NCBI GenBank assembly: GCA_938074565.1
Contig: CALJEQ010000006.1
Coordinates: forward strand, 248,001-312,000
Origin: an uncultured Alkaliphilus sp.
GTDB lineage: Bacteria > Bacillota > Clostridia > Peptostreptococcales > Natronincolaceae
Direction of reading: 5' to 3'
Length of the DNA stretch: 64,000 nt
Part shown: one piece after another, positions 28,010-37,988 of the stretch
Layout of the letters: every line of letters starts with the position of its first letter
Position numbering within the stretch: position 1 is the stretch's first letter
Notes under the pieces: model-generated
The model's input: the letters and a program-made list of their open reading frames with translations, nothing else
The model's database searches: none
Told to the model about the DNA's origin: nothing
Program-made: the position numbers and the translations under genes

Positions 28010-28058
28010 TTACATAAGAAAAAACCTTTGCATTTTGTTGAGGTTTTTTCTTATGTAA
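28010..28058. terminator. Strong terminator hairpin after the DUF378 gene
   Basis: TTACATAAGAAAAAACCT and AGGTTTTTTCTTATGTAA form an uninterrupted 18-bp stem with a 13-nt loop. Confidence 0.85.
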
Positions 28059-28118
28059 AGATAACAAAAATCAATAGTACACATATAATGTAAATAGAAG
28101 TCAGAAAGGAGGGTTTAT

Positions 28119-28916
28119 GTGTACTATTATTATGGAACATCTTATCATAGACCAGCTATAAACCGACAACAATTACCAGAACCTTCAGGTTGTATAGGTG
28201 GAACAATTTATACAGTTAGACCAGGGGACACTATGTTTCGTATTGCTAATCAATTTGGTATAAGTCTACAGAGTTTATTGGTTGCTAACCCACAAGTACC
28301 TAACCCAAGTATTGTTTTTCCTGGGCAGCAAATTTGTATCCCTGTGGCTGTCCCAACACCCCCGCCACCAACAGGCCCTTTTTGTCCAGATGGAACAATT
28401 TATACTGCCAGAAGGGGAGACTCCTTATTTTCAGTTGCTAGAAGATTTGGAGTAACTTTACAAAGGATGGTTCAAGCTAACCCACAAATACCTGATCCTA
28501 ATGTAGTTGAAATAGGTCAACGTATTTGCATTCCTCCACCTGCTGATGATGTGCCGTTACCAGAGGGTATTGTTAGAGTAACCTTGAGTCCTCAACAACC
28601 GGGAGTATTAGGGGGAACAGCCTTTGTTAATATAGTAGAACCAACTATTTGGATTGCTACCTTTGGTTTACCAGCACCTGCGGAGTTAAGTCCTACATTA
28701 AGTACCTATAGGGCATGGGTAGTAGACAGAAGACGAGAATTGTATTTTCGTGTAGAATTAAAAGTAACGGGATCACCAGGTATAGAAGCAGGATATGCAA
28801 CTACTGGTGGAACTTTTGCAGGTTACGATGAAATAATTGTTACAGCAGAACCACATCCTGTACCAGACCGACCAAGTGGACCTGTAATGTTAAGAGGCAG
28901 TATTTTGCCTCGTTAA
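28119..28916 (+). CDS. Protein with two LysM domains, probable spore or wall component
   Basis: A 265-residue protein with two LysM domains (about residues 28-74 and 90-140; GTIYTVRPGDTMFRIANQFG and GTIYTARRGDSLFSVARRFG), each ending in QxICIP, joined by a proline-rich linker. The C-terminal 110 residues are a beta-rich domain I do not recognise. No signal peptide is visible; the tyrosine-rich N-terminus (MYYYYGTSYHRP) is reminiscent of spore coat or inner-coat proteins such as SafA, which also reach the forespore surface without one. The GTG start at 28119 lies behind AAAGGAGGG. Single gene with terminator. Confidence 0.8.
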   Translation: MYYYYGTSYHRPAINRQQLPEPSGCIGGTIYTVRPGDTMFRIANQFGISLQSLLVANPQVPNPSIVFPGQQICIPVAVPTPPPPTGPFCPDGTIYTARRGDSLFSVARRFGVTLQRMVQANPQIPDPNVVEIGQRICIPPPADDVPLPEGIVRVTLSPQQPGVLGGTAFVNIVEPTIWIATFGLPAPAELSPTLSTYRAWVVDRRRELYFRVELKVTGSPGIEAGYATTGGTFAGYDEIIVTAEPHPVPDRPSGPVMLRGSILPR

Positions 28917-28918
28917 TT

Positions 28919-28956
28919 CTGAATCCTGTGGCATATGGCTACAGGATTTTTCAGAC
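28919..28956 (+). terminator. Intrinsic terminator after the LysM gene
   Basis: AATCCTGT (28922-28929) pairs with ACAGGATT (28941-28948), followed by TTT. Confidence 0.75.
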
Positions 28957-29198
28957 TAAAGAACTAAACTTTTTACTTTGGAATTGTCACAATTTTATAA
29001 TAATAATAGTATCATTAACTGGGATATTTATGTTATAATAAGGATATTAATAAATGATTAATTAAATATTATGCAGATAATTAGTCGAAAATTAACTATT
29101 TCATAAGAAAATATAGTATAATGATACTGACCTAATGTAAAAAATATTAATGTTTTTATTTAATATATTTAGGACAAACAGAAGGGGGGAACCTAAAT

Positions 29199-29585
29199 AT
29201 GCATAATCAAGGGCATACGATGGTATGTGTTACACAACAGAAAACCTGTGAAAGATTAATACAAAGAGGGGTAGAGTTAAGGTCGAAATATGGTGGAGAA
29301 TTATTTGTAGTGCATGTAGCGCAGGAAGGGTATAATATTTTAGGTAATTCCCATGAAGGTGAAGCATTAGATTATTTATTTGATATTTCTAAGGCAGTAG
29401 ATGCTGAAATGACGGTATTGAGGTCATCTCATGTTGAAAAGACCATTATGGAGTATTGTTTAAAAAGTGAAGTTACTAGATTGGTAATGGGAGAATCCCA
29501 AGAAACATTGCCTGAAAATAAAATGACTTTAAGGTTAAGTAAGAAGCTTAAGGGGAATATTGAAGTAATTGTTATTCCTACTTAA
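29199..29585 (+). CDS. Universal-stress-protein-like (UspA/KdpD-type) small protein
   Basis: A 128-residue single-domain protein with the alpha/beta pattern of UspA: TMVCVTQQKTCERLIQRG at the start, GELFVVHVAQEG, and VTRLVMGES near the end. It most resembles the USP domain embedded in KdpD sensor kinases, but stands alone. The ATP-binding glycine motif is poorly kept, so nucleotide binding is doubtful. AAGGGGGGA precedes the ATG. Function unknown. Monocistronic. Confidence 0.6.
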   Translation: MHNQGHTMVCVTQQKTCERLIQRGVELRSKYGGELFVVHVAQEGYNILGNSHEGEALDYLFDISKAVDAEMTVLRSSHVEKTIMEYCLKSEVTRLVMGESQETLPENKMTLRLSKKLKGNIEVIVIPT

Positions 29586-29726
29586 ATAATAGATTGGTGG
29601 GATCATCCTATTGTTTTTGTTAATTAGCTCCACTAATCATATATAGCCTTCTGTATCTTTAAAGAGGAGTTAACTAGGATTATGTTTGGGGTTAAGTAGT
29701 CTTAAATTTGATGGTTACAACACTTT

Positions 29727-29758
29727 TGAAGACTTCTATTACTTAAAAGAGGTCTTCA
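29727..29758 (+). terminator. Stem-loop ahead of the MFS gene
   Basis: TTGAAGAC pairs with GTCTTCA across a 15-nt loop; the U-tract is poor. Confidence 0.35.
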
Positions 29759-29813
29759 TTATTATATAAAGATTTAGATTGAAAAATATTGCTAGTAAAA
29801 TAGGAGGATATGA

Positions 29814-31109
29814 ATGAACAAAAACTATCATTTAAGAAAATGGAGCATCTGGGGTATTTTAGTTTTATCATTTGTAGCAGTCTTTTTTCATCGCCTAGCA
29901 ATTGGTGTTGTATCGGATGATTTGATAAGGGACTTAGGTTTAACGGGAAAAACTTTAGGAAATTTAACGGCAATGAATTTCTATGCCTATGCATTAATGC
30001 AAATACCAGTGGGAATTATGGTGGATACAATTGGTGTAAGAAAAATATGTAGTTGGGGTACACTACTAACTGGTGTTGGTAGTATTATGTTTGGTTTATC
30101 TAATCATCTACTGTTGGCTTATTTTTCTAGATTTCTTGTAGGGATAGGTACTTCTGTTATTATAATTTCAATTTTAAAAGTACAAAGTCTTTGGTTTGAA
30201 CCAACAAAATTTTCAACCTTAAGTGGATATACTTCATTTTTTGGCAACTTTGGAGCTTTTTTAGCAACCATACCTTTAGCATTTTTAGTAATGAGAATTG
30301 GTTGGAGAAATAGCTTTTATCTAATGGGAGTCATTTCAATTGTTATTTCACTGGGGATCTGGTTAATTGTTAGGGATCACCCAGCTGAATTAGGGTTTGA
30401 CGTATTGGAAAAACCTAATAAAAATAAACAAGTTTGGAAGGGATTAAAAGAAGTTTTAGTAAACCCATACACATGGCCACCTTTTATCGTGATGTTCTTC
30501 ATGGTGGGGGCAACAACCGCCATCATTGGCTTATGGGGAATGCCCTATCTAATGCACGTATATGATATTACTAAGGCACAAGCAGCGGGATATTTATCCT
30601 TCGTATCAATTGGTTTTGTAATAGGAGGGCCAATTGTGGGTAAGGTGTCAGATTATTTTAATGGAGAAATTAAAAAAATACTTCATTTTGCTACCATTTG
30701 CTATTTAATGATATGGGGTTATATGGTTATTATGGGAGGGCAACCACCACTAAATCAAATCCCTGTTATATTTTTATTAATTGGATTAACTGTTATTTGT
30801 CATATTTTAGCTTTTACAAATGTAAAAGAAGTGAATGATGCTAACTTTGCAGGAAGTGCGGCTGCTGTCATTAATGTAGGTGAATTTGTTGGTGGTTCAA
30901 TATTGAGTTTTGGTATTGGGGTGTTATTGGATGCGGGGTGGTTAGGCAATTTATCCAATGGAACACCTGTGTATGATGCCCATCAATATCAACTTATTTT
31001 TATTTTAATGGGAGCAATGGCTTTTGTTAGCTTTTTAGCAACTTTAGCTATGAAGGGAAAAACAATTAAAAGGAATGATGTAAGTGAAGGAAAAAGAATT
31101 GCCCTATAG
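29814..31109 (+). CDS. MFS transporter
   Basis: A 431-residue major facilitator with 12 predicted membrane helices. The loop 2-3 motif is represented by GIMVDTIGVRK, and helix 4 by RFLVGIGTS. The central cytoplasmic loop (about 195-215) is charged. Similarity is to the general anion/sugar-phosphate permease group, but the substrate cannot be read. TAGGAGG precedes the ATG. The stop lies 26 nt inside the following radical SAM gene, so the two are translated as a coupled pair. Confidence 0.85.
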   Translation: MNKNYHLRKWSIWGILVLSFVAVFFHRLAIGVVSDDLIRDLGLTGKTLGNLTAMNFYAYALMQIPVGIMVDTIGVRKICSWGTLLTGVGSIMFGLSNHLLLAYFSRFLVGIGTSVIIISILKVQSLWFEPTKFSTLSGYTSFFGNFGAFLATIPLAFLVMRIGWRNSFYLMGVISIVISLGIWLIVRDHPAELGFDVLEKPNKNKQVWKGLKEVLVNPYTWPPFIVMFFMVGATTAIIGLWGMPYLMHVYDITKAQAAGYLSFVSIGFVIGGPIVGKVSDYFNGEIKKILHFATICYLMIWGYMVIMGGQPPLNQIPVIFLLIGLTVICHILAFTNVKEVNDANFAGSAAAVINVGEFVGGSILSFGIGVLLDAGWLGNLSNGTPVYDAHQYQLIFILMGAMAFVSFLATLAMKGKTIKRNDVSEGKRIAL

Positions 31110-32034
31110 GGCGTATTCTGATTATCTAAAAGAAAAGTATGGGGAAAAGGTATATAAATTACCTGTAAATTTACCTGTTACTTGTCCTAATAGAGATGGT
31201 AAATTAGGAACAGGGGGATGTAGTTTTTGTGGTGAGATAGGAACAGGGTTTGAAAGTTTATCAAATCTATTAACAGTAAAAGATCAATTAATACAAAACA
31301 TGAGTTATATTAGAAATAGATATAAAGCTAATAAGTTTATAGCTTATTTTCAAAATTATAGTAATACGTATTTAGAGGTGTCACTATTTGAAGATTACTT
31401 AAGGGATGCTATTTTAGATGATATTGTAGAACTTTGTATTTCCACTAGACCAGATTGTATTACCCTAGAACATCTTCAAGTATTGGACAAATTAAAAAAT
31501 GAATATAAAATTGAAATAGCCATAGAACTAGGGTTACAAACAGTAAATTATCATACCTTAAAGAAAATTAATAGAGGGCATACATTGGGAGAGTTTATTA
31601 ATGCAGTGATGCTAATAAAAAGATTTGATTTTGATATATGTACCCATTTAATACTGAATCTACCCTGGGACGATGAAACAGATGTGATAGAGAACGCTAA
31701 AATCATTTCTGCCCTTGAAATTCAACAGGTTAAACTCCATGCATTATATTTAATGGAGGACACTGAGATGGGGAAGATGTATCAAAACAATGAATTTACT
31801 ATGATTCCAGTGAAGGAGTACCAAGAAAGAGTGATTACTTTTTTGGAAAATCTTAATCCTAAAGTAGTAGTACAAAGGCTAATAGGTAGAGCCCCTAAAG
31901 AAAATGCCCTGTTTGTTAATTGGAATATGAGTTGGTGGAAAGTTAGAGATGAAATCCACGAAAGAATGTGGAAAAGAGGTAGCTATCAAGGTGTAAAATA
32001 TGATTATCTTAATGGAAAAGCATTCAATAAATAA
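31084..32034 (+). CDS. TIGR01212 family radical SAM protein (YhcC-like)
   Basis: A 316-residue radical SAM enzyme. The cluster cysteines lie in VTCPNRDGKLGTGGCSFCG, the widely spaced C-x11-C-x2-C arrangement typical of TIGR01212/YhcC rather than CxxxCxxC. ELGLQTVNYHTLKKINRGH and LILNLPWDDETD are further family motifs. The reaction is not established. The GTG start at 31084 overlaps the end of the MFS gene by 26 nt. A terminator follows. Confidence 0.88.
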   Translation: MKEKELPYRAYSDYLKEKYGEKVYKLPVNLPVTCPNRDGKLGTGGCSFCGEIGTGFESLSNLLTVKDQLIQNMSYIRNRYKANKFIAYFQNYSNTYLEVSLFEDYLRDAILDDIVELCISTRPDCITLEHLQVLDKLKNEYKIEIAIELGLQTVNYHTLKKINRGHTLGEFINAVMLIKRFDFDICTHLILNLPWDDETDVIENAKIISALEIQQVKLHALYLMEDTEMGKMYQNNEFTMIPVKEYQERVITFLENLNPKVVVQRLIGRAPKENALFVNWNMSWWKVRDEIHERMWKRGSYQGVKYDYLNGKAFNK

Positions 32035-32058
32035 TTATAAAACACTATAGCTGTCAAA

Positions 32059-32111
32059 TAAGGTCTATTTCTAACTATTTTATAAAATTAGAATGGACCT
32101 TTTGTTTTTAT
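32059..32111 (+). terminator. Terminator after the radical SAM gene
   Basis: AAGGTC-ATTTCTAA pairs with TTAGAAT-GACCTT, followed by TTTGTTTTT. Confidence 0.75.
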
Positions 32112-32422
32112 CATGAATGTTGAATTTAGTATATTGTTAAATAAGGGTAAAAAATCAGTTTAAATAATCAGAATAGTGGTAATAATAACATATTACGGAA
32201 AACTTCTTGGAGGATTAAGGTATTTAAAAGGAAGTTCATTAATGATAGTGTAATATTAAAAAAATCACCCTTAATATTTACTAAAATTCAATATAATTAC
32301 ATAAATTAGTTTATTATTAGTAATTTTTATTATAAAAATTTCCAAAATAATAAAAAAAGTATGTCCTAATAATTTATTGTGTTATATAATTATTGAGGCA
32401 TAAAACCATAAGGAGGATGAAT
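32112..32422. other. Intergenic region before gap
   Basis: Very AT-rich; no gene seen. TATAAT at 32385-32390 is the best -10 candidate for gap, but its -35 is weak. Confidence 0.35.
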
Positions 32423-33430
32423 ATGAAAACAAAAATAGGAATTAATGGATTTGGAAGAATTGGAAAGGCTGTTTTAAAGGCATCTTTAGAGAGAGACTTG
32501 GGTATAGAGGTTGTTGCAATTAATAGTACCAGTGGACCAGAGAAACATGCCCATATATTTAAATATGATTCCCTATACGGAAAAATGAATGAGGAAGTTA
32601 AAGGAACTAAAGACGCCCTTATTATTGGCGATAAAGAAATTAAGTTTACTGCCCACAGAGACCCAGCTGAAATACCGTGGGGGGAAATGGGAGTAGATAT
32701 TGTAATTGAGTCAACTGGGATGTTCTTAACTAAGGAAGCTGCTTCTAAACATCTACAAGGAGGAGCAAAGAAGGTTATTATTTCAGCACCAGCAAAATCA
32801 GGTGAAGATTTAACCGTGGTTATGGGGGTTAATGAAAAAGAGTATAACCCAACAGAACACCATATTTTATCCAACGCTTCTTGTACAACAAATTGTCTTG
32901 CTCCTGTAGCAAAGGTATTAGAAGACAATTTTGGTATAGAATCTGGTTTAATGACAACTGTTCATGCTTATACCAATGACCAAAGAATATTAGATTTACC
33001 TCATAGTGATTTAAGAAGAGCTAGAGCAGCGGCAGAGTCAATTATTCCAACAACTACTGGTGCAGCACAGGCTGTAGCAAAGGTTATTCCATCATTAAAA
33101 GGAAAATTAAATGGAATGGCAATGAGAGTACCTATTCCAGTAGTTTCTGTTGTAGACTTTGTTGTAGAGTTGAAAAAACCAGCTACAGCAGAAGAAGTTA
33201 ATGCAAAACTAAGGGAAGCAGCTGAAGGTTCAATGAAAGGAATTCTTGGTTATACAGAAGAACCTTTAGTATCTATAGACTATAAGAAAGACTCAAGATC
33301 TTCTATAGTAGACGCATTATCAACTATTACTGTAGGTGAAAAAATGCTTAAGGTTGTAGCTTGGTATGATAATGAATGGGGTTATTCAAACCGTATTCTT
33401 GACTTAGCTGATTACATAGCAAAACAATAG
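32423..33430 (+). CDS. gap: Glyceraldehyde-3-phosphate dehydrogenase
   Basis: A 335-residue glycolytic enzyme converting glyceraldehyde-3-phosphate, NAD and phosphate to 1,3-bisphosphoglycerate. The NAD motif is INGFGRIGK at the N-terminus; catalytic Cys154 is in SNASCTTNC; and the C-terminal [11 protein letters not shown] is intact. The ATG at 32423 is chosen because AAGGAGG (32410-32416) lies at ideal distance and the coding similarity begins there; a TTG at 32393 has no support. It is monocistronic with its own terminator rather than in a gap-pgk-tpi operon. Confidence 0.97.
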   Translation: MKTKIGINGFGRIGKAVLKASLERDLGIEVVAINSTSGPEKHAHIFKYDSLYGKMNEEVKGTKDALIIGDKEIKFTAHRDPAEIPWGEMGVDIVIESTGMFLTKEAASKHLQGGAKKVIISAPAKSGEDLTVVMGVNEKEYNPTEHHILSNASCTTNCLAPVAKVLEDNFGIESGLMTTVHAYTNDQRILDLPHSDLRRARAAAESIIPTTTGAAQAVAKVIPSLKGKLNGMAMRVPIPVVSVVDFVVELKKPATAEEVNAKLREAAEGSMKGILGYTEEPLVSIDYKKDSRSSIVDALSTITVGEKMLKVVAWYDNEWGYSNRILDLADYIAKQ

Positions 33431-33440
33431 TTTATCATAA

Positions 33441-33473
33441 AAAAACTGCTGGTTATTTAACAGCAGTTTTTAA
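33441..33473 (+). terminator. Terminator after gap
   Basis: AAAACTGCTG and CAGCAGTTTT with loop GTTATTTAA, followed by a T-run. Confidence 0.9.
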
Positions 33474-33656
33474 TTTTGTTCAGTATAAAAAAGTTAAATT
33501 AATAGATATTAATAATAGGAAACTAGTAATAAAAATAAAATATCTAAATAACATTCCATTACCCTGTATTAAAATTAGTGGTATAATAGAAAAGGAAATA
33601 TTTATACTAATGTACTAACAAATAAAAAATGTTTAATTGGTGCGGGGTGAATTTTG

Positions 33657-34460
33657 ATGCAGATCATAGAATGGAAAAAAGTATTAATACCTTATGAACA
33701 CGCAATAGAGGAATTAAAAGTAAAATTTAAAAGCATTAGAAATGAACTTACTAAATTGGGGGAGTATTCACCAATTGAATTTGTAACAGGTAGAGTGAAA
33801 AAAATATCTAGTATATTAGAAAAAGCAAAAAAATTGAACATTGATATGAATGAATTTGAAAGTTTAATAGAGGATATTGCAGGAATAAGGATTATGTGTC
33901 AATTTGTAGAAGATATATATACGGTAGTGGACTATATAAGAGAAAGAAATGGGTTAGATTTGGAAATCCATTCAGAAAAAGATTACATAAACAATTATAA
34001 GGAAAGTGGATATAGAAGTTATCATGTTATTATTTGGTACCCAATTCAGACTGCAATGGGACCTAAAAAAATATTAGTTGAAATTCAAATAAGAACATTA
34101 GCTATGAATTTTTGGGGTACAATAGAGCATTCGTTAAAATATAAGTACAAACATAATATACCAGATCATATTAATGATCGTCTTATTAAAGCTGCTGATG
34201 CGGCCTTTCAGTTAGATCAAGAAATGTCTGAAATTAGACATGAGATTAGACAAGCACAAAAAATGTTTGAGGTAAAATCCAATACAGTTTCTAATATCTT
34301 AAGAAATATTCAACTGCTTTATCTACTGGGGAAACCTAAAGAAGCAGGTGAATTTCAAGAACGGTTTAATCAACTTTGGGATAAAGGAGATATACGTTCT
34401 TTGAAGAAACTTTCTCAAGAAATTAGTTATTATAGCGATAAATATGAGATGTTTGAGTAA
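33657..34460 (+). CDS. RelQ/YjbM-type small alarmone synthetase
   Basis: A 267-residue single-domain (p)ppGpp synthetase. The RelA/SpoT synthetase fold shows EDIAGIRIMCQFVEDI, SGYRSYHVII and EIQIRTLAMNFWGTIEH, and the C-terminal helices match the RelQ type that forms tetramers. There is no hydrolase, TGS or ACT domain. GGGGTG lies before a TTG-ATG pair; the ATG at 33657 is taken. It makes (p)ppGpp from GTP/GDP and ATP during stress. A metallophosphoesterase and a methyltransferase gene follow closely (30 and 19 nt), suggesting one operon. Confidence 0.9.
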   Translation: MQIIEWKKVLIPYEHAIEELKVKFKSIRNELTKLGEYSPIEFVTGRVKKISSILEKAKKLNIDMNEFESLIEDIAGIRIMCQFVEDIYTVVDYIRERNGLDLEIHSEKDYINNYKESGYRSYHVIIWYPIQTAMGPKKILVEIQIRTLAMNFWGTIEHSLKYKYKHNIPDHINDRLIKAADAAFQLDQEMSEIRHEIRQAQKMFEVKSNTVSNILRNIQLLYLLGKPKEAGEFQERFNQLWDKGDIRSLKKLSQEISYYSDKYEMFE

Positions 34461-34490
34461 GGAAGGAAAAGAACATAGGAGAAATTAATT

Positions 34491-35180
34491 ATGGCATTAT
34501 ACGCAATAGCAGACCTACATCTAAGTGGAAGTGTGGATAAACCAATGGATGTTTTTGGAGACCACTGGTTAAAACACCATGAAAAAATACAAGAAAACTG
34601 GATTAAACAGGTTTCAGAAGAAGATACCGTTTTAATTGCAGGTGATATTTCGTGGGCAATGAAATTAGAGGAGGCTATGGTGGATTTAAAATGGATTCAT
34701 CAGTTGCCGGGTAAAAAAATCCTTATTAGAGGAAATCATGATTATTGGTGGTCTTCCATTAATAAATTAAATCAGTTATTTGATAATTTAGATTTTTTAC
34801 AGCATAATTTTTTTATCTATCAAGACTATGCCATCTGTGGAACAAGGGGCTGGACTTGTCCAAATCCATTTAAATTTACAGAACAGGACGATAAAATCTA
34901 TAATAGAGAAGCTCAGCGATTGAAGGCTTCTATAGAAGGAGCAAAAAAAGCTGGTTACGATAAAATTATTGTTATGCTTCATTATCCCCCCACAAATGAC
35001 CACTTTGAACCGTCTTTATTTACAGAGATGGTTGAATATTATAAGGTGGAAAAGGTGGTTTATGGACATTTACATGGTGAGGAATCATACTTGGCTGGAT
35101 TACAGGGGCTTTATGGAGGGGTAGAATATCATTTGGTTTCTTGTGATTTTTTAAATTTTGATATAATGAAATTACTATAA
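34491..35180 (+). CDS. Metallophosphoesterase
   Basis: A 229-residue calcineurin-like phosphoesterase with the full set of metal-binding blocks: ADLHLSG, AGDISWAM, RGNHDYWW, LHYPP and YGHLHG. These are Mn/Fe-dependent enzymes hydrolysing phosphate esters; the substrate is unknown. It lies 30 nt after the alarmone synthetase and 19 nt before the methyltransferase, in the same orientation. Confidence 0.88.
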   Translation: MALYAIADLHLSGSVDKPMDVFGDHWLKHHEKIQENWIKQVSEEDTVLIAGDISWAMKLEEAMVDLKWIHQLPGKKILIRGNHDYWWSSINKLNQLFDNLDFLQHNFFIYQDYAICGTRGWTCPNPFKFTEQDDKIYNREAQRLKASIEGAKKAGYDKIIVMLHYPPTNDHFEPSLFTEMVEYYKVEKVVYGHLHGEESYLAGLQGLYGGVEYHLVSCDFLNFDIMKLL

Positions 35181-35199
35181 AAAGGGATGAAATAGCAAC

Positions 35200-36354
35200 A
35201 TGAAAAAACAAAATCTAATGAAATTAAAGCTTTTTTTGACAGGTTTAGAAGAAAGACTGAAGGAAAATTATCTTCTGTTTAATAAAATAGAATTTACTTG
35301 TACTTCGGGTTTAAAAAAGTTTAAGGGAAAAGGAGCTCCAAAAGAAGAGGGAATCTCTTTAAATTTTAATGGAGTTACTAATCAACTTAAAATAGAGACG
35401 TTAACTGAAGAATTATGTAGTATAGCAGAACAGTACGATGAGGTAGAAATTAAGTATTATGAAAGAGGTACTACCATTATTATTGAAGCTGACAATAAAA
35501 ATGTAAAAATAAAATATGAAGACCAGCAAACTAAAGAGCCTGTAGAAAACATCAATACTGCTCAAATTGGAAATCGTGATTACCTAGTTAAAGTTGGGCC
35601 TGCCAATAGGTTATTAAAAGAAATAGGAATACTAAGTAAAGAAGGAAAAGTAAAGAATGATATGATCCGAAAGTATAATCAGATTGATCATTTTGTAGAG
35701 CTTATAGAAGACCTTCTAAAAGAATTGGGGGATTTAGACGAAATAAATGTACTGGACTGTGGTTGTGGAAAGTCTTACTTAAGTTTTGTTCTCAATTATT
35801 ATCTAACTGAAGTGTTAAAAAAGAAATGTCATTTTATAGGACTAGACTATTCAGAAAGCGTAATTGATTCGTCTAAAAAAATGGCAGATAACTTAAAATA
35901 CAGAAATATGTCTTTCTTTAAAGAAGACATTAAAAATTATATACCTGATCGAGATATTCATTTAGTGATTAGTCTTCATGCCTGTGATACAGCTACAGAT
36001 ATGGCTTTGGCATTGGGGGTAAGATGTAATGCTAAAGCAATTGTTTCAGTGCCTTGTTGTCAAAAAGAAATATTAAACCAATATGAATATGAACCACTCC
36101 AACCTATTTTAAAGCATGGTATTTTAAAGGCGAGAATGGCGGATGTTTTAACCGATGGTTTGAGGGCATTGCTATTAGAGGCAAAAGGATATAAGGTTTC
36201 TATTGTAGAGTATATATCTCCATTGGAGACTCCTAAAAACCTATTATTAAGGGCTGAAAAGACTAGTTACGGTAATAAACAAGCAATGGAACAATATCAA
36301 GCATTAAAGAAGGCTTTAAAAGTTAATCCAACCTTTGAAAAGCTTATATATTAA
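35200..36354 (+). CDS. SAM-dependent methyltransferase (Methyltransf_32 type)
   Basis: A 384-residue protein. The N-terminal 150 residues are an uncharacterised domain. The C-terminal half is a class I SAM methyltransferase with motif I NVLDCGCGKSYLSF, GLDYSESVI, and SLHACDTATDMAL followed by VSVPCCQKE, as in the Methyltransf_32 (PF13679) group. The substrate is unknown; some relatives act on RNA. AAAGGGATG precedes the ATG. Last gene of the relQ-like unit, with a strong terminator. Confidence 0.82.
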   Translation: MKKQNLMKLKLFLTGLEERLKENYLLFNKIEFTCTSGLKKFKGKGAPKEEGISLNFNGVTNQLKIETLTEELCSIAEQYDEVEIKYYERGTTIIIEADNKNVKIKYEDQQTKEPVENINTAQIGNRDYLVKVGPANRLLKEIGILSKEGKVKNDMIRKYNQIDHFVELIEDLLKELGDLDEINVLDCGCGKSYLSFVLNYYLTEVLKKKCHFIGLDYSESVIDSSKKMADNLKYRNMSFFKEDIKNYIPDRDIHLVISLHACDTATDMALALGVRCNAKAIVSVPCCQKEILNQYEYEPLQPILKHGILKARMADVLTDGLRALLLEAKGYKVSIVEYISPLETPKNLLLRAEKTSYGNKQAMEQYQALKKALKVNPTFEKLIY

Positions 36355-36438
36355 AACAAAAGGTTACCTAATGATGTTATATTAGATAGTAGACAAAAGC
36401 AAATAAAATTCTACTGATAAAAAACCTAGTTTAATAAA

Positions 36439-36490
36439 AAAATTCAGACACCACACGTATATAAAAATACGTAAGGGGGCTGAATTTTTT
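36439..36490. terminator. Terminator between methyltransferase and MFS genes
   Basis: AAAAATTCAG pairs with CTGAATTTTTTT; an inner stem ACGTAT/ATACGT is also present. It can act on both convergent transcripts. Confidence 0.8.
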
Positions 36491-36524
36491 TAATGGCGAA
36501 GATGAGTTTTTCATCAGTCAGAGA

Positions 36525-37688
36525 TTATCTTTTTAATTTAGAGGAGATAGCTTGTTGGTGAATTTTACTAATTAAAAAAATACATGCACTTATAATTATG
36601 AAGCTGTTAAACAAATAGGGTGAATAATGTTGATGGTAGATGGATTTTGTGAATATCCATCCTAAAATATATCCTATTAAATGAAGTCCATTAATTAACC
36701 CAATTACTAAGCCACTGGTGCTTGAAATAACATTTTCTTTAATTCCACCCCATATACAGGGAATTAATAAACCATAGGCTAAACCAAATAATGATATGTT
36801 AACAACTAATAAAACTGATTGTGTAAGTAAAGGAAGTAAAGATAAGCCAAACGACATTAATAATAATGAAATGAGCATTGTCTTTATTTCTCCAATCTCA
36901 TTTGTTATAGTACCTAATTTGGTTGAAAGAGTAAGGGTTAATACAATTAAGAAGGTACTAATTAAAAGAGGTGAGGAAAATTTTAAAGGGAACATTTGTG
37001 AATTAATAAATGTTTGAAATAAAGTACCAATGGTGAACCCACTAATAATTACTGTTAAATACCTATAAACAACTCCTGGCATAATAAGGGAATTATTGTA
37101 TTGTTTTTTAGGTTGATGGGTAATTTTTATATTAATTTCAGTTAAGTATTCCATTAATAATAGACTTAAAATGCTAACAAATATAAACGAGAACATTAAT
37201 ATAAATAAAGTCCATTGCACTTCAAATTTTTCTAAAAAACCTGTATTAAATGAAAAGAGCAACAAAATAAAAATAGGAATACTAATAAAGTATCTACAGA
37301 TTTCACTTTCAAATTTTTCTTTTTCAATTAAATTTATTAAATAAGTTAAAGAAATAGTAAGAACTAAAGCCACTAAAAATCCATGAACCATTTTAAGATA
37401 TAAAAAACTCTTATAACTGGAGATGATCATATAACCACCTTGACATAAACCTAATAAGAACAGGGAAACACTAATCAATGAAAAATGGAAAAAGTAATTT
37501 ATAAAGTAACCTGAAAAAAGACAACCTACTAAAAAAGCAATAGGATAGACACCAAAAGCCATCTCATCAATCTTTACTGTTTTACTCATAAGAGTTATTA
37601 GTTGTTGTTGATTAGTAAGCTGTGTAAATAGGTCTAAAAATACAACCGTAATAATGACCATTAAAATAGATTTTTGAAATGTCTTCAT
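36525..37688 (-). CDS. MFS-like multi-pass transporter
   Basis: A 387-residue membrane protein with about 12 hydrophobic helices separated by short polar loops and a charged central loop (ITHQPKKQYNN). This is a major facilitator layout, but the classical loop motifs are degenerate. The ATG at 37688 is preferred over the one at 37745, since GGAGGG lies 9 nt upstream. Substrate unknown. Monocistronic minus-strand gene in convergent orientation to the methyltransferase. Confidence 0.7.
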   Translation of the reverse strand: MKTFQKSILMVIITVVFLDLFTQLTNQQQLITLMSKTVKIDEMAFGVYPIAFLVGCLFSGYFINYFFHFSLISVSLFLLGLCQGGYMIISSYKSFLYLKMVHGFLVALVLTISLTYLINLIEKEKFESEICRYFISIPIFILLLFSFNTGFLEKFEVQWTLFILMFSFIFVSILSLLLMEYLTEINIKITHQPKKQYNNSLIMPGVVYRYLTVIISGFTIGTLFQTFINSQMFPLKFSSPLLISTFLIVLTLTLSTKLGTITNEIGEIKTMLISLLLMSFGLSLLPLLTQSVLLVVNISLFGLAYGLLIPCIWGGIKENVISSTSGLVIGLINGLHLIGYILGWIFTKSIYHQHYSPYLFNSFIIISACIFLISKIHQQAISSKLKR

Positions 37689-37988
37689 GTACGCATCCCT
37701 CCTACAGACTATAATATTAAGCATTGCCAAATAATATAAAATCAAATCATTTCTATAAAATAAAAACCCTCTGCTGTTTATTTTTCAACAATAATAAAGC
37801 TATTTATACCTAACAATTAGATAAATTATATTTAGTTGAAAAAATAATAACAAAAGTAAGATTTATCTCTATGAATTTTAATAAAAATGGAGTAAAATAA
37901 GATAGAGAAGGTTTCGATAAATAATTCTATGCAGACATGTATAAACTATAAATATATAAGAAATCTTAGAAAATAAGGGGTGATGGAA

